Assembly: GCF_020037015.1 (NCBI RefSeq)
Contig: NZ_JAIQDE010000002.1
Coordinates: forward strand, 124,001-188,000
Reading direction: 5' to 3'
DNA length: 64,000 nt
Source: Corallococcus sp. AS-1-6
Lineage (GTDB): Bacteria > Myxococcota > Myxococcia > Myxococcales > Myxococcaceae
The position numbers and the translations under genes were made by a program. Below, piece by piece: positions 12,152-19,905 of the stretch (positions are counted from its first letter, which is position 1; each line of letters starts with the position of its first letter). The notes under the pieces are model-generated. The model saw nothing but the letters and a program-made list of their open reading frames with translations. It made no database searches and had not been told where the DNA came from.

Positions 12152-13255
12152 ATGCTCCCCTCCTTCGTGGCCCTGCTCGGGCTCGGCCTGAGCGCCGCGC
12201 CCCCGCCCTCCCCTCCTTCCGCGCCCGCGGTGCTCCATACGCAGTGCCGCGCGCACGCGGCGGATCCCTCCAGGCCCTGGGCGCTCGCGCACGGCATGGA
12301 CCTGGACGGGAAGGCGTTCCGCGCGCGGGACGGCCGCCCGGCCTCGGACGCCATCGTCGCGGGGTTCCTGCGCCGCGACGCCCCGGACGCGGGGGGCGCG
12401 GCCCGCTACTTCTTCGACGCCTTCACCCCGGACGGCACGCCCGTGGAGCCCCACCCGGCGCTCCAGGTGAAGACGTTCCTGCTCGCGGGCTACCCGCGCT
12501 CGCAGGCGTTCCCCGCCGCGTGGGGAAAGGTGACGCTGCGGGAGCTGGTGGCGTCGCTCCAGCACGACTTCCGCCCCGCGCTCGCCACTTCGCCGGACGG
12601 AGCGTGGGCGCTGGACGCGCTGTCCCACGTGCTGGAGCCCGGGGGCGCGTTCGTCAACGGCGCGGGTGAGACGGTGCGCATGGACGCGGTGATGGACGCC
12701 GCGCTCGCCACGCTGGAGTCCGCGAACGCGGAGCTGAGGCGGGGCATGAAGGCGGGCCTCCCCCAGGTGCCCAAGAACAAGCAGGGCATCTACGCGCACC
12801 CGTGTGGCGGGCTCCACTTCTTCCAGGCCGTCGCGGGCTGGGCGCGCTTCCCCGCCGTGCGCAAGGCCTGGGGCGCGCGGCTGGACGCGCAGGTGGACGT
12901 GCTGGTGTACCGGCAGGGCTCGGAGGCGAAGCAGTACGAGGCCGCCCTCACCGCCGCGCCCGCGTACCGCGTCCCGGTGCTGGTGCAGATGGTGAAGTTC
13001 CACGGCCACTTCCTGGAGGCGCTGGGGCGCTACCGGGACGAGACGGGCTGGAAGCCCACGCCCGCGCAGGCCCGGGCGGTGGCGGAGGCGAAGGCCGCGC
13101 TGGAGCACGCCACGCTGAGGCTGGAGGCCACGGGCGCCTTCCGCGACACGGAGGCGCTGGCCAGGACGCAGCCCCAGCTCGCCCTGGACCTGGTGGGCGA
13201 TGCGTGCCACGCGGCGCGCGGGTGGGACCTGTGGGCCTCCACGAAGGCCCGTTGA
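12152..13255 (+). CDS. secreted protein of unknown function
   Basis: About 367 residues. The start at 12152 (MLPSFVALLGLGLSAAPPP) gives a convincing Sec signal peptide, whereas the longer frame from 12113 adds an Arg-rich leader. The mature part is mostly helical, with two notable conserved-looking stretches, GIYAHPCGGLHFFQAVAGWARFP and VLVQMVKFHGHFLEALGRYRDETGW. Both are rich in His and aromatic residues and could be an active or ligand site. A C-terminal Cys (VGDACHAARGWDLW) may pair with the Cys near the N-terminus. I recognise no family. The stop lies within an inverted repeat shared with the convergent acyl-AMP ligase gene. Confidence 0.7.
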   Translation: MLPSFVALLGLGLSAAPPPSPPSAPAVLHTQCRAHAADPSRPWALAHGMDLDGKAFRARDGRPASDAIVAGFLRRDAPDAGGAARYFFDAFTPDGTPVEPHPALQVKTFLLAGYPRSQAFPAAWGKVTLRELVASLQHDFRPALATSPDGAWALDALSHVLEPGGAFVNGAGETVRMDAVMDAALATLESANAELRRGMKAGLPQVPKNKQGIYAHPCGGLHFFQAVAGWARFPAVRKAWGARLDAQVDVLVYRQGSEAKQYEAALTAAPAYRVPVLVQMVKFHGHFLEALGRYRDETGWKPTPAQARAVAEAKAALEHATLRLEATGAFRDTEALARTQPQLALDLVGDACHAARGWDLWASTKAR

Positions 13256-13264
13256 GCCCCGGGC

Positions 13265-15016
13265 TCAGGGCCCGTCCTGACGCCGGCCCCCCGGCTTGAG
13301 CCGCTGGAGGCCCGCGGTGAGCGCCGCCTTCCCGGAGGCCATCCACCGCCGGCCCCGCTGCCGCGCGACCATCACGGAGCCCAGCACGAGCCGCTGCGCG
13401 CGCATCTGGAGCAGGTCCGCCCTCAGCTCCATGGGCGTCACGGTGCGGATGCGGCCCTGCTCGTAGGCCTCCGTGATGGCGCGGCGCTGGAGCTTGCCGC
13501 TGCTCGTCTTCTGGAGCTGGCCGTAGCGGATGAAGAGGACGTCCTCCTGCGCGAGCGTCACGCCCACCGTCTCCAGCACCGACTGACAGACCTGCTTGCG
13601 GCTGGCCTCCAGGCGCTCCAGCGCGGACGGGTGGTTCACCTCCGCCAGCACCACGAGGCGCCCCTTCACCTGGATGACGGCGGTGCGCCCCGGGCGGATG
13701 AAGGCCAGCCGCTCCACGGCCTGCTCGAAGTCCGCGGAGAAGAAGCTCTGGCCGTTCACCTTGATGCGGTCGTTGATGCGCCCGGTGATGAAGAGCTCGC
13801 CCTCCTTCTGGAAGCCCAGGTCGCCCGTGGCGTAGAAGCCGTCCTCGCCGCGCAGGGGCCGGTCATCCAGGAAGTACGACGGCGCCAGGCTGCCGCCGCG
13901 CAGCTCGATTTCGCCCATCTCGCCCTCGCCGCACGGCCGGCCGTCCTCGGCGCGCAGCCGCACCTCGAACTCCGTCAGCGGGCGGCCCACGGAGATGGCC
14001 GGCTGGCCGTTGGGCGCGGTGATGACGCGCACCGTCTGGCGCGGCGGCACGCTCGCGACCATCAGCACCGTCTCCGCCATGCCGTAGCAGGGCATGAACA
14101 CGTCGCGCCGCAGGCCGCACGGGGCGAGGATCTCCAGGAACTGCTCCAGGTTGGGGATGTTGATGGGCTCGCTGCCCAGGTAGATGCTCTGCACGCGCGA
14201 CAGGTCCAGCCGCTTCAAATCTTCCGCGTCCGCCGACTTGAGCGACTTGAGCGCGTAGTCGATGGCGAAGTTGGGGATGACGGAGCCCATCACCTTCTCG
14301 GAGGAGATGAGCTCCAGCCAGCCCAGCGGGTCCATCAGGAACGACGCGGGCTGGGACAGCAGCAGGTCATTGCCCACCGTGATGCAGGTGAGCAGCCCGC
14401 CGATGAGCCCCATGTCGTGGTAGAGCGGCAGCCAGCTCGTCACCCGGTCCTCGGCCGTGCGGCCGTCGTGCCGGATGATCATCCGCAGGTTCGCGGCCAG
14501 GTTCTCGTGGGTGATGGGCACGCCCTTGGGGAACGACGTGGACCCCGACGAGAACTGCACGAACGCCAGCTCCTCCGGCGCCACCTCGCGCAGCTTCGCT
14601 CCCGGACGCTTCGCGCCCGCGGGCGGCGGCGGCAGGCGCTCCAGGGGCAGCTCCAGGCCGGCCAGGCTGGGCACGTCCAGCACGAGCTGCGCGCCGTAGC
14701 GCTCGCGGATGCGCCCGAGGAACTCCCGGTAGGGCCCCTTCGGCGTGCTCAGGATGTACGGCTTCACGGACAGGGGCACCGCGCCCAGCTCCATCAGCGC
14801 CAGGAAGGCGAAGATGACGGACGAGGAGGTCTCGAAGGGCAGCACCACGCGCGTGCCCGGCGCCACGCCGCGCGCGCGGAAGTGCTCCGCCGCCCCGGCC
14901 ACCCGGGAGGCGAACTCCCGGTAGGGCACGAACTCCGGCGGCCCGACGAAGTCGTCGTAGAGAAACAGGCCGCGCCGCGGGTCCACCGCCTCCAACCGCT
15001 GGATGATGTCGAGCAT
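13265..15016 (-). CDS. fatty-acyl-AMP ligase (AMP-dependent synthetase family)
   Basis: A 583-residue adenylate-forming enzyme. Core motifs are FVQFSSGSTSFPKGVPITHEN (P-loop), SWLPLYHDMGLIGG (the hallmark of fatty-acyl-AMP ligases and related acyl-ACP loaders), CYGMAETVL (motif A5), ATGDLGF, GRINDRIKVNGQ and the C-terminal lysine motif KTSSGKLQR. The LPLYHDMGL signature argues for loading onto an ACP rather than CoA. The ATG at 15016 is preceded by GGAGGGGAGG; the longer frame to 15082 overlaps the previous gene and is rejected. It is the last gene of the six-gene lipid operon that carries its own ACP and phosphopantetheinyl transferase. A basic C-terminal tail of about 30 residues follows the AMP-binding C-domain. 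Confidence 0.9.
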   Translation of the reverse strand: MLDIIQRLEAVDPRRGLFLYDDFVGPPEFVPYREFASRVAGAAEHFRARGVAPGTRVVLPFETSSSVIFAFLALMELGAVPLSVKPYILSTPKGPYREFLGRIRERYGAQLVLDVPSLAGLELPLERLPPPPAGAKRPGAKLREVAPEELAFVQFSSGSTSFPKGVPITHENLAANLRMIIRHDGRTAEDRVTSWLPLYHDMGLIGGLLTCITVGNDLLLSQPASFLMDPLGWLELISSEKVMGSVIPNFAIDYALKSLKSADAEDLKRLDLSRVQSIYLGSEPINIPNLEQFLEILAPCGLRRDVFMPCYGMAETVLMVASVPPRQTVRVITAPNGQPAISVGRPLTEFEVRLRAEDGRPCGEGEMGEIELRGGSLAPSYFLDDRPLRGEDGFYATGDLGFQKEGELFITGRINDRIKVNGQSFFSADFEQAVERLAFIRPGRTAVIQVKGRLVVLAEVNHPSALERLEASRKQVCQSVLETVGVTLAQEDVLFIRYGQLQKTSSGKLQRRAITEAYEQGRIRTVTPMELRADLLQMRAQRLVLGSVMVARQRGRRWMASGKAALTAGLQRLKPGGRRQDGP

Positions 15017-15041
15017 GTGAAAAGCCTCCCCTCCGGGTTCT

Positions 15042-15959
15042 TCAGTGCGCGGGCGCCACCTGGCGCATCCACGCGAGCACACGGGGCAGCACCTCCGCGC
15101 GGGCGCGCTCTCCGCGCACCACGTCGAAGTGGCCCGCGTCCCAGCTCAGCCCCTGCGCGCGCCCCAGCACGGCCAGCTCCTTGCGGGTGCCGCCCAGGTG
15201 GGCCACCAGCTTCTCCACGCGCATCGGTGACGCATGGAACAGGTCCGCCGCGCCCACGCCCGCGAACACCGGCAGCGTCACGTCGCGCAGCGCGCTCCAG
15301 TAGTTCGTCGCGCCGTCCGCGCTGCGGAACGCGCCCGTGGGCGCCCAGTCCGTGAACTGCCGCATCACGCCCGCCGGTTCGTCCCAGGGCCCCTGCTTCA
15401 GCGCCTTCGCCGGGAAGCGCCCCAGCAGCCCCGCCAGCGCGGCCGAGAAGCCCAGTTGGAAGCGCTTCTTGAACCCGCCGTCGCTGTAGTCGTTCACCGC
15501 CGAGGACAGCGTGCACACGCCAGACACCGCGGCCTGGAGCGAGGGGTCCACCCCCAGGGCCGCCAGCGCCGCGTAGCCCGCCATGCTGTGGGCCAGCAGG
15601 AACAGCGGCCCGGTGTGCCGCGCGCGCACGGCCCGCACCAGGTCCGGGATGTCGTGGCGCACGTACGTGTCGAAGCTCCAGTCGTACGCGCGCTTCGCGG
15701 GCCAGCGGCTCTTGCCGTGCCCGCGCAGGGACGCGACGTAGGCCACGCAGCCCGCGTCCACGAACGTGCGCGCGGCCCCGTCACCCTGCGCGCCCAGGAA
15801 GAAGCGGCCGTCGGAGAACAGCCCCGGCACGAAGAGCACGCCGGGCGCGGAGTCCCGTGTCCCGGACAGGCGCGCCTCCACGACGTGCAGCGCGTGCTCC
15901 TGGGACGTGGGCACCCAGAACTCCAGGGACGCGAGCTCCGGCTTCGCGTTCGTGCTCAT
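15042..15959 (-). CDS. alpha/beta hydrolase
   Basis: A 305-residue alpha/beta-hydrolase-fold protein. The nucleophile elbow is AHSMAG (near residue 110), the oxyanion-side HGxx equivalent reads VPGLFSDGRFF, and the acid and His are probably D in GAADLFHAS and H in WDAGHFDVV, completing a Ser-Asp-His triad. The ATG at 15959 overlaps the stop of the upstream thioesterase gene by four bases (ATGA). No signal peptide is seen, so it is probably cytoplasmic. In this operon it may hydrolyse or transfer the acyl product; an esterase or acyltransferase role cannot be distinguished from sequence. Confidence 0.85.
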   Translation of the reverse strand: MSTNAKPELASLEFWVPTSQEHALHVVEARLSGTRDSAPGVLFVPGLFSDGRFFLGAQGDGAARTFVDAGCVAYVASLRGHGKSRWPAKRAYDWSFDTYVRHDIPDLVRAVRARHTGPLFLLAHSMAGYAALAALGVDPSLQAAVSGVCTLSSAVNDYSDGGFKKRFQLGFSAALAGLLGRFPAKALKQGPWDEPAGVMRQFTDWAPTGAFRSADGATNYWSALRDVTLPVFAGVGAADLFHASPMRVEKLVAHLGGTRKELAVLGRAQGLSWDAGHFDVVRGERARAEVLPRVLAWMRQVAPAH

Positions 15960-16402
15960 GGGCGCGGATCCTCCACGGGGGCCGCCGGGGCGCGCGCGGC
16001 GGCCAGGAACTGCTGCAGCGACGCGAGCGACCGCTCCCGCGCGTCCAGGAAGGCCACGCTCACCAGCGCCTCCACCGCCACCGGCCCGTCCGCCGCCAGG
16101 AACACGCGCTGCCGGAAGCGCGCGCGGTAGTTGAGGCCGTCCTCCTCCAGCTCGTCCGCCGCGGGTGACTCCAGCTCCGTGTGCACCACCACGTCGCCCG
16201 GGGGAATCTCGCGGCGGTAGTCCACCTCCACGCGCGACACCACGGCCACCACCGTCCCCCCGCGCGTCAGCCCCTGCCGCTCCAGCCAGGCCCAACGGCC
16301 GGCCTCCAGGTACTCCAGCGTGGTGGCGTTGTTCACGTGCCCCAGGGTGTCCAGGTCGTTGGGGCGCACGCGCAGCGTCAGGGACGACTCTTCGAAGTGC
16401 AC
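15956..16402 (-). CDS. acyl thioesterase (4HBT/YbgC-like hot-dog fold)
   Basis: A 148-residue hot-dog-fold protein. VRPNDLDTLGHVNNATTLEYLEAGR carries the catalytic Asp and the HVNN...YLE pattern of the FadM/YbgC-type thioesterases. VEVDYRREIPPGDVVVHTELE is the usual central strand pair. Such enzymes hydrolyse acyl-CoA or acyl-ACP. It starts 40 bp after the AcpS gene and its stop overlaps the ATG of the alpha/beta hydrolase, so it is within the operon. Its likely role here is release of the finished acyl chain from the dedicated ACP (inference). Confidence 0.87.
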   Translation of the reverse strand: MHFEESSLTLRVRPNDLDTLGHVNNATTLEYLEAGRWAWLERQGLTRGGTVVAVVSRVEVDYRREIPPGDVVVHTELESPAADELEEDGLNYRARFRQRVFLAADGPVAVEALVSVAFLDARERSLASLQQFLAAARAPAAPVEDPRP

Positions 16403-16441
16403 GGGGGGATGTCCTTCTGGCTGCCGGGGGGGACAGCGACT

Positions 16442-16807
16442 TCAGGGAGACGGAGCGCGCGTCACGATGACCACCGTCGAGACGAACCCTCCGCTATGTG
16501 ACAGCGAGACAGCGACCTGCAGGGCCTCGCGCGCCAGGTGCGCCGCGAGCGTGCCGTGAAACCGGAAGCGCGGCGCGTGCCGGGCGTCGTGGACGAGCTC
16601 CGCGTCCGTCCAGAACCAGCCGGCGACCGCGGGCAGCGCCTTGAAGAGGGCCTCCTTCGCGCTGAAGCCCGCCGCCAGGCTCTGCAGCGGATCCGCCGCG
16701 CGCTCGAAGTGGGCGAGCTCCGCGGCGGTGAAGAAGACGTCCGGCTCCCGCAGGGCCCGCGCGGCCTCCAGCTCCGAGATGGCCTGGAGGTCGTGGCCCA
16801 GGCCCAT
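16442..16807 (-). CDS. acpS: holo-[acyl-carrier-protein] synthase, AcpS type
   Basis: A 121-residue 4'-phosphopantetheinyl transferase. The Mg-binding Asp is D6 in GLGHDLQAI, and the second motif FSAKEALFKAL holds E52 and K56, matching the WxxKEAxxKA signature of AcpS. The ATG shares its A with the TGA of the desaturase gene (TGATG), so the two are translationally coupled. Housekeeping acpS usually lies beside pdxJ, rnc or era. Its position here, within an operon containing an ACP, suggests a dedicated copy that activates that carrier by attaching phosphopantetheine to its serine. Confidence 0.88.
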   Translation of the reverse strand: MGLGHDLQAISELEAARALREPDVFFTAAELAHFERAADPLQSLAAGFSAKEALFKALPAVAGWFWTDAELVHDARHAPRFRFHGTLAAHLAREALQVAVSLSHSGGFVSTVVIVTRAPSP

Positions 16808-17766
16808 CAGCACCCGACGAGGTCCATCCAGGTGTCCTCCACCTCCTCGCGCGACGCCACCGTGATGCCGGTGATGCGCTTGAGGGCGTGGAAGATGAGC
16901 TGCTCCTTCTTGCGCAGCGCGTCCGGCGCGTAGAAGCCCTCGCGGTGCTCCAACTGATCCCACCAGTTGACGTGGGTGTCGCGGCTCTCCACGCGCTCGC
17001 GCTTGCTGCCGTGCACCTCGCCGCCGTCGCGCAGGAACAGGTGCGCCACCGCGAACGCCTCCTTGGCCTTGTAGGCGCCGCTGTCCACCAGCGCCTTGGC
17101 GAAGGCGATGAAGTAGTTCATGTGCTGCACTTCGTCCGCGGCCACCTGCTTGAACAGCGCGCGCAGGCCCGGGTCCTGGACCCTCTGCGAGCACTGGCCG
17201 TAGTCCACCGCCGCCACCACCTCGGAGATGGCCAGCAGCGTGAGCGTGCGCAGCATGTCGTCGTCGGGGAAGACCTTGCGGAACTCGATGAAGGTGGCGT
17301 CGCTGACGGGCTCCAGCTTCAGCACCGAGGACAGGCGGTTGAACGCCGTCTCGTGGTGCGCCTCCTCCTCGTTCCAGTAGCGGCTCCACGTGCCGCACGC
17401 CTGCATGATGGCGGCGACGGTGGGGTTCTTCTCCTGCCACCGGCGGCACTCTCCGTCCGCCAGCCGCTCCAGCCGGTCCGCGCCCGGCTTCGTCGTCAGC
17501 TCCGCCCGCCCCGCGTTCCACACCAGGTGCCGGTCGGCTTCACCCACCTGTGTGGAGTCCACGTGGGAGAGCATCTCCACCACGCTCCAGCGCCGCGACT
17601 CGTGCAGGCGCTGCTGCTCCCAGGTGACGTCCACCAGCGACATGCCCCGCTGGGTGAGCGCTTCGTACAGCTCCGCCAGGATGGCCGGGCGGCCTTCGCC
17701 CGGAGGAGCCTTGGAGGGGACGCCAGTCGCTTCTTCGTGTTCGAGGCTGCGCGCCAGGACGCTCAT
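16807..17766 (-). CDS. soluble acyl-ACP desaturase (ferritin-like di-iron protein)
   Basis: A 319-residue ferritin-like protein. The paired iron ligands are clear: EEAHH (E135, H138), matching EENRH, and AADEVQH (E212, H215), matching AADEKRH of plant stearoyl-ACP desaturases. A further helix Glu lies in AISEVVAA (E182). This spacing and the AADE motif favour the acyl-ACP desaturase branch over ribonucleotide reductase R2 or AurF-type N-oxygenases, though oxygenase or hydroxylase chemistry is possible. The start overlaps the stop of the ACP gene by four bases. The expected substrate is an acyl chain on the neighbouring ACP; it needs an electron donor that is not encoded here. Confidence 0.82.
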   Translation of the reverse strand: MSVLARSLEHEEATGVPSKAPPGEGRPAILAELYEALTQRGMSLVDVTWEQQRLHESRRWSVVEMLSHVDSTQVGEADRHLVWNAGRAELTTKPGADRLERLADGECRRWQEKNPTVAAIMQACGTWSRYWNEEEAHHETAFNRLSSVLKLEPVSDATFIEFRKVFPDDDMLRTLTLLAISEVVAAVDYGQCSQRVQDPGLRALFKQVAADEVQHMNYFIAFAKALVDSGAYKAKEAFAVAHLFLRDGGEVHGSKRERVESRDTHVNWWDQLEHREGFYAPDALRKKEQLIFHALKRITGITVASREEVEDTWMDLVGC

Positions 17767-18059
17767 GCCGACTTCCGCTCCGGGTCCGTGACTTCACCCA
17801 TGAAGACCGCCAGGACCTGCGACACCGGTGTATCCAGGGACAGTGCCGGCAGGCGGACCCGCAGTCCAAAATCCTTGCGCAGCCCGTTGGACGTGCGGGC
17901 AAAGGCCTCCATCAGGTCCACGCTGTTGGTCATGCGCTCGGAGCGCGTGATCAGCGCCGCGAGCGAGAGATCCTCGGCGAACAACTCCTCCTCCGTGAGA
18001 CCCACGTTTTCTGCGAACTTCCGGCGGATGTATGACTCGAGCTCCTGCGCGTCGGGCAC
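17763..18059 (-). CDS. acyl carrier protein of the lipid operon
   Basis: With a GTG start at 18059 the protein has 98 residues, the usual ACP size. The carrier motif reads TNSVDLMEAF, with S46 as the phosphopantetheine site (DSL in canonical ACPs, so the Asp is replaced by Asn). GGAAGGAAGG precedes the GTG. A longer frame beginning TTG at 18143 is rejected because that TTG is part of a TTGACA promoter hexamer. The stop overlaps the desaturase ATG (ATGA). It is the first gene of the operon ACP, desaturase, AcpS, thioesterase, hydrolase, acyl-AMP ligase. The tail after the fourth helix is short and charged. Confidence 0.83.
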   Translation of the reverse strand: MPDAQELESYIRRKFAENVGLTEEELFAEDLSLAALITRSERMTNSVDLMEAFARTSNGLRKDFGLRVRLPALSLDTPVSQVLAVFMGEVTDPERKSA

Positions 18060-18115
18060 GGGGGACCTTCCTTCCCAGGGCTTGAAAGTCGATTTTCCAG
18101 TCAGAAAACAGGAAA

Positions 18116-18143
18116 GATCTAACTGTGGCCCCGGAGCTGTCAA
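18116..18143 (-). promoter_or_regulatory. candidate promoter of the ACP/desaturase operon
   Basis: On the minus strand TTGACA (18143-18138) is followed after 16 bases by TAGATC (18121-18116). The -35 is perfect and the -10 is weak but lies in the only AT-rich patch between the CaiB-type gene and the ACP gene. The leader to the GTG at 18059 would be about 50 bases. Confidence 0.45.
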
Positions 18144-18207
18144 TCAGCAACGGGTCACTTTGGATCCGCGTGCGAACCCGCCCTCCTGGGTTCGTTTCAC
18201 GCGTTGT

Positions 18208-19386
18208 TCATGCAAGCAGGCGCGAGATTTCCTCGGCCGTGAAACCCGCGTCTTCCAGGATGACGCGTGAGTGTTGTCCCAGCGTGGGCGGTGGACGCAG
18301 TGCGACGTCGCCCATGCGCAGCGGCGTGAGCAGGTGTGTCACGCGGATGCCGCGCTGCGCATCGTCCGCGTCCACGAAGAGGCCGCGCGCGCGCAACTGC
18401 GGATCCGCGAGCACCTCGTCGCCCTCCGCCACCGGCTCCACGCAGAACTCCGGGCCGGAGAGCTGCTCACGCCAGTGCGCCAGGGGCTGGCTCGCGAGGA
18501 TGCGGGCGAGCTCCGCCTTCACGCGCGCGCCGTCCTCGCCCCCTGAGTACGCGTCATCCAGCAGCTCCGGGCGGCCCAGCTTCGCGCAGAGTGCGCCGAA
18601 GAACTTGGGCTCCAGCGCGCCCACCGCGAGCCAGCGGTCGTCCGCGGTGCGGTACAGGCCATAGCTGGGGTAGCCGCCGTTGAGCGGCTCGCTCCCTCGC
18701 TGGAGCGGCGTGCCCTCCTGCCCCATGAACAGGCGCGAGGCCAGGTGCAGGTGGAGGAAGGCCAGCGCGCCGTCCGTCATGGACACGTCCACGAAGCGGC
18801 CCACGCCGGTGCGCTGGCGCTCGTGCAGCGCGGCCAGGATGCCCACCAGCGCGAAGAGGCTGCCCCCGCCGATGTCCGCCATCTGCACGCCCGGGAACGC
18901 GGGCGCGCCGCCGGCTTCGCCGCCGTAGCCCAGCAGGCCCGCGCGGGCCACGTAGTTGAGGTCGTGCCCCGCCTTGAGCCGGTCCGGCCCCGTCTGGCCG
19001 TAGCCGGAGATGGCGCAGTAGATGAGCCGCGGGTTCTTCTGGCGCAGCACCGCCTCGCCCACGCCCAGCTTGTCCATGACGCCGGGGCGGAAGCTCTCCA
19101 CCAGCACGTCGTAGTGGGCCACGAGGCGCAGGAGCGCGTCACGCCCCTCGGGCGTCTTGAGGTTCAGCGCGAGCGAGCGCTTGTTGCGGTGCAGCCCGTA
19201 GTAGAGCGCGCCCTCTCCGTCGCGGTGCGGCGGCATGTGGCGGGTGGCGTCCCCCACGTCCGGGTCCTCCACCGTGTCCACGGTGGCGCCCAGGTCCGCG
19301 AGCACCAGCGTCGCGTACGGGCCGGGCAGCAGGCGTGACAGGTCCAGCACCCGCAGGCCCGCGAGGGGGGCAGACGGCTCAGGCAT
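18208..19386 (-). CDS. CaiB/BaiF family CoA transferase (possible alpha-methylacyl-CoA racemase)
   Basis: A 392-residue family III CoA-transferase. The start at 19386 (MPEPSAPLAGLRVLDLSRLLPGP) fits the conserved family N-terminus, with GGAG upstream. The catalytic Asp is in GVQMADIGGGSLFALVG, and DVLVESFRPGVMDKLG, ISGYGQTGP and NKRSLALNLKTPEGR are family signatures. Members either exchange CoA between acids or, without transfer, epimerise 2-methylacyl-CoA. The racemase subgroup (AMACR) is about this length and shares the NKRSLALNLK segment, so racemase activity is plausible. The SCP2 gene lies upstream on the same strand, separated by a strong hairpin. Confidence 0.9.
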   Translation of the reverse strand: MPEPSAPLAGLRVLDLSRLLPGPYATLVLADLGATVDTVEDPDVGDATRHMPPHRDGEGALYYGLHRNKRSLALNLKTPEGRDALLRLVAHYDVLVESFRPGVMDKLGVGEAVLRQKNPRLIYCAISGYGQTGPDRLKAGHDLNYVARAGLLGYGGEAGGAPAFPGVQMADIGGGSLFALVGILAALHERQRTGVGRFVDVSMTDGALAFLHLHLASRLFMGQEGTPLQRGSEPLNGGYPSYGLYRTADDRWLAVGALEPKFFGALCAKLGRPELLDDAYSGGEDGARVKAELARILASQPLAHWREQLSGPEFCVEPVAEGDEVLADPQLRARGLFVDADDAQRGIRVTHLLTPLRMGDVALRPPPTLGQHSRVILEDAGFTAEEISRLLA

Positions 19387-19423
19387 GAAAACGGGGCTCC
19401 AGGGGGGAGGTGGAGACATGCAG

Positions 19424-19455
19424 ACGGCGCGTCCCCGCCAGGGGTGACGCGCCGT
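19424..19455 (-). terminator. strong hairpin between SCP2 and CaiB-type genes
   Basis: ACGGCGCGTC and GACGCGCCGT form a perfect 10-bp stem with a 12-base loop, 25 bp after the SCP2 stop. There is no U-tract, so it could be an imperfect terminator or an mRNA-processing or stabilising structure. Confidence 0.45.
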
Positions 19456-19479
19456 CGGTACGACACGAGACTCAGAGGC

Positions 19480-19809
19480 TCAGGCCAGCAGCTTCGCCAG
19501 CTTCATGGCGAGGCCCATGTCCATCGGCTTGAACTTGAGCTTGCCCTGCATGGCGGCCATCTGCGGGTTCAGCTTGCCCTCGCGGATCTTCACGAAGTCG
19601 TCGTTGCTGACGGTGACCGTCATCTTCGACGCGCCGTTGAGACCCTCGGACACCCAGCCGTCCGGCTTGGTGGTGTCCAGCGTCCACTTGCCGCCGCCCT
19701 CACCGGAGACGTCGAAGTGGATGATGGCGTTGATGTCCTTCGCCAGCTCCGGCTTCGCCTGAAGCTTCTCGGGAATCTGCGTCTCGATGATGTCCTTCGC
19801 GCTCGCCAT
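19480..19809 (-). CDS. SCP2 sterol-binding domain protein
   Basis: A 109-residue single-domain SCP2 protein, which binds lipids or acyl-CoA in a hydrophobic tunnel. The family pattern is visible in AIIHFDVSGEGGGKWTLDT, ASKMTVTVSNDDFVKIREGKLNPQMAAMQGKLKFKPMDMGLAMKLAKLL. AAAGGAGCG precedes the ATG at 19809; an upstream in-frame start at 19884 has no ribosome binding site and is rejected. Free-standing SCP2 proteins are thought to shuttle lipids, which fits the neighbouring CoA transferase and acyl-CoA synthetase. Confidence 0.92.
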   Translation of the reverse strand: MASAKDIIETQIPEKLQAKPELAKDINAIIHFDVSGEGGGKWTLDTTKPDGWVSEGLNGASKMTVTVSNDDFVKIREGKLNPQMAAMQGKLKFKPMDMGLAMKLAKLLA

Positions 19810-19905
19810 GACTCGCTCCTTTTTAGCGTTGATTGGTGAATCAAGCCTGCGCGGACCGTAGTGGCGCGCCACGGCCCCGGTCAAGCACGGCCACGGGGGG
19901 CGTGC

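Noticed and set aside
13253-13267. TGAGCCC-C-GGGCTCA inverted repeat spanning both convergent stop codons
   Set aside because: The one-base loop makes it a poor hairpin. Its symmetry partly follows from the facing TGA and TCA stops, so I do not call it a terminator.
16807-17521. Long extension of the AcpS frame to 17521
   Set aside because: The extension is a low-complexity shadow of the desaturase gene; AcpS begins at MGLGHDLQAI.
18060-18143. N-terminal extension of the ACP starting at TTG 18143
   Set aside because: The TTG belongs to a TTGACA promoter hexamer, and the GTG at 18059 has a good ribosome binding site and gives a normal ACP length.
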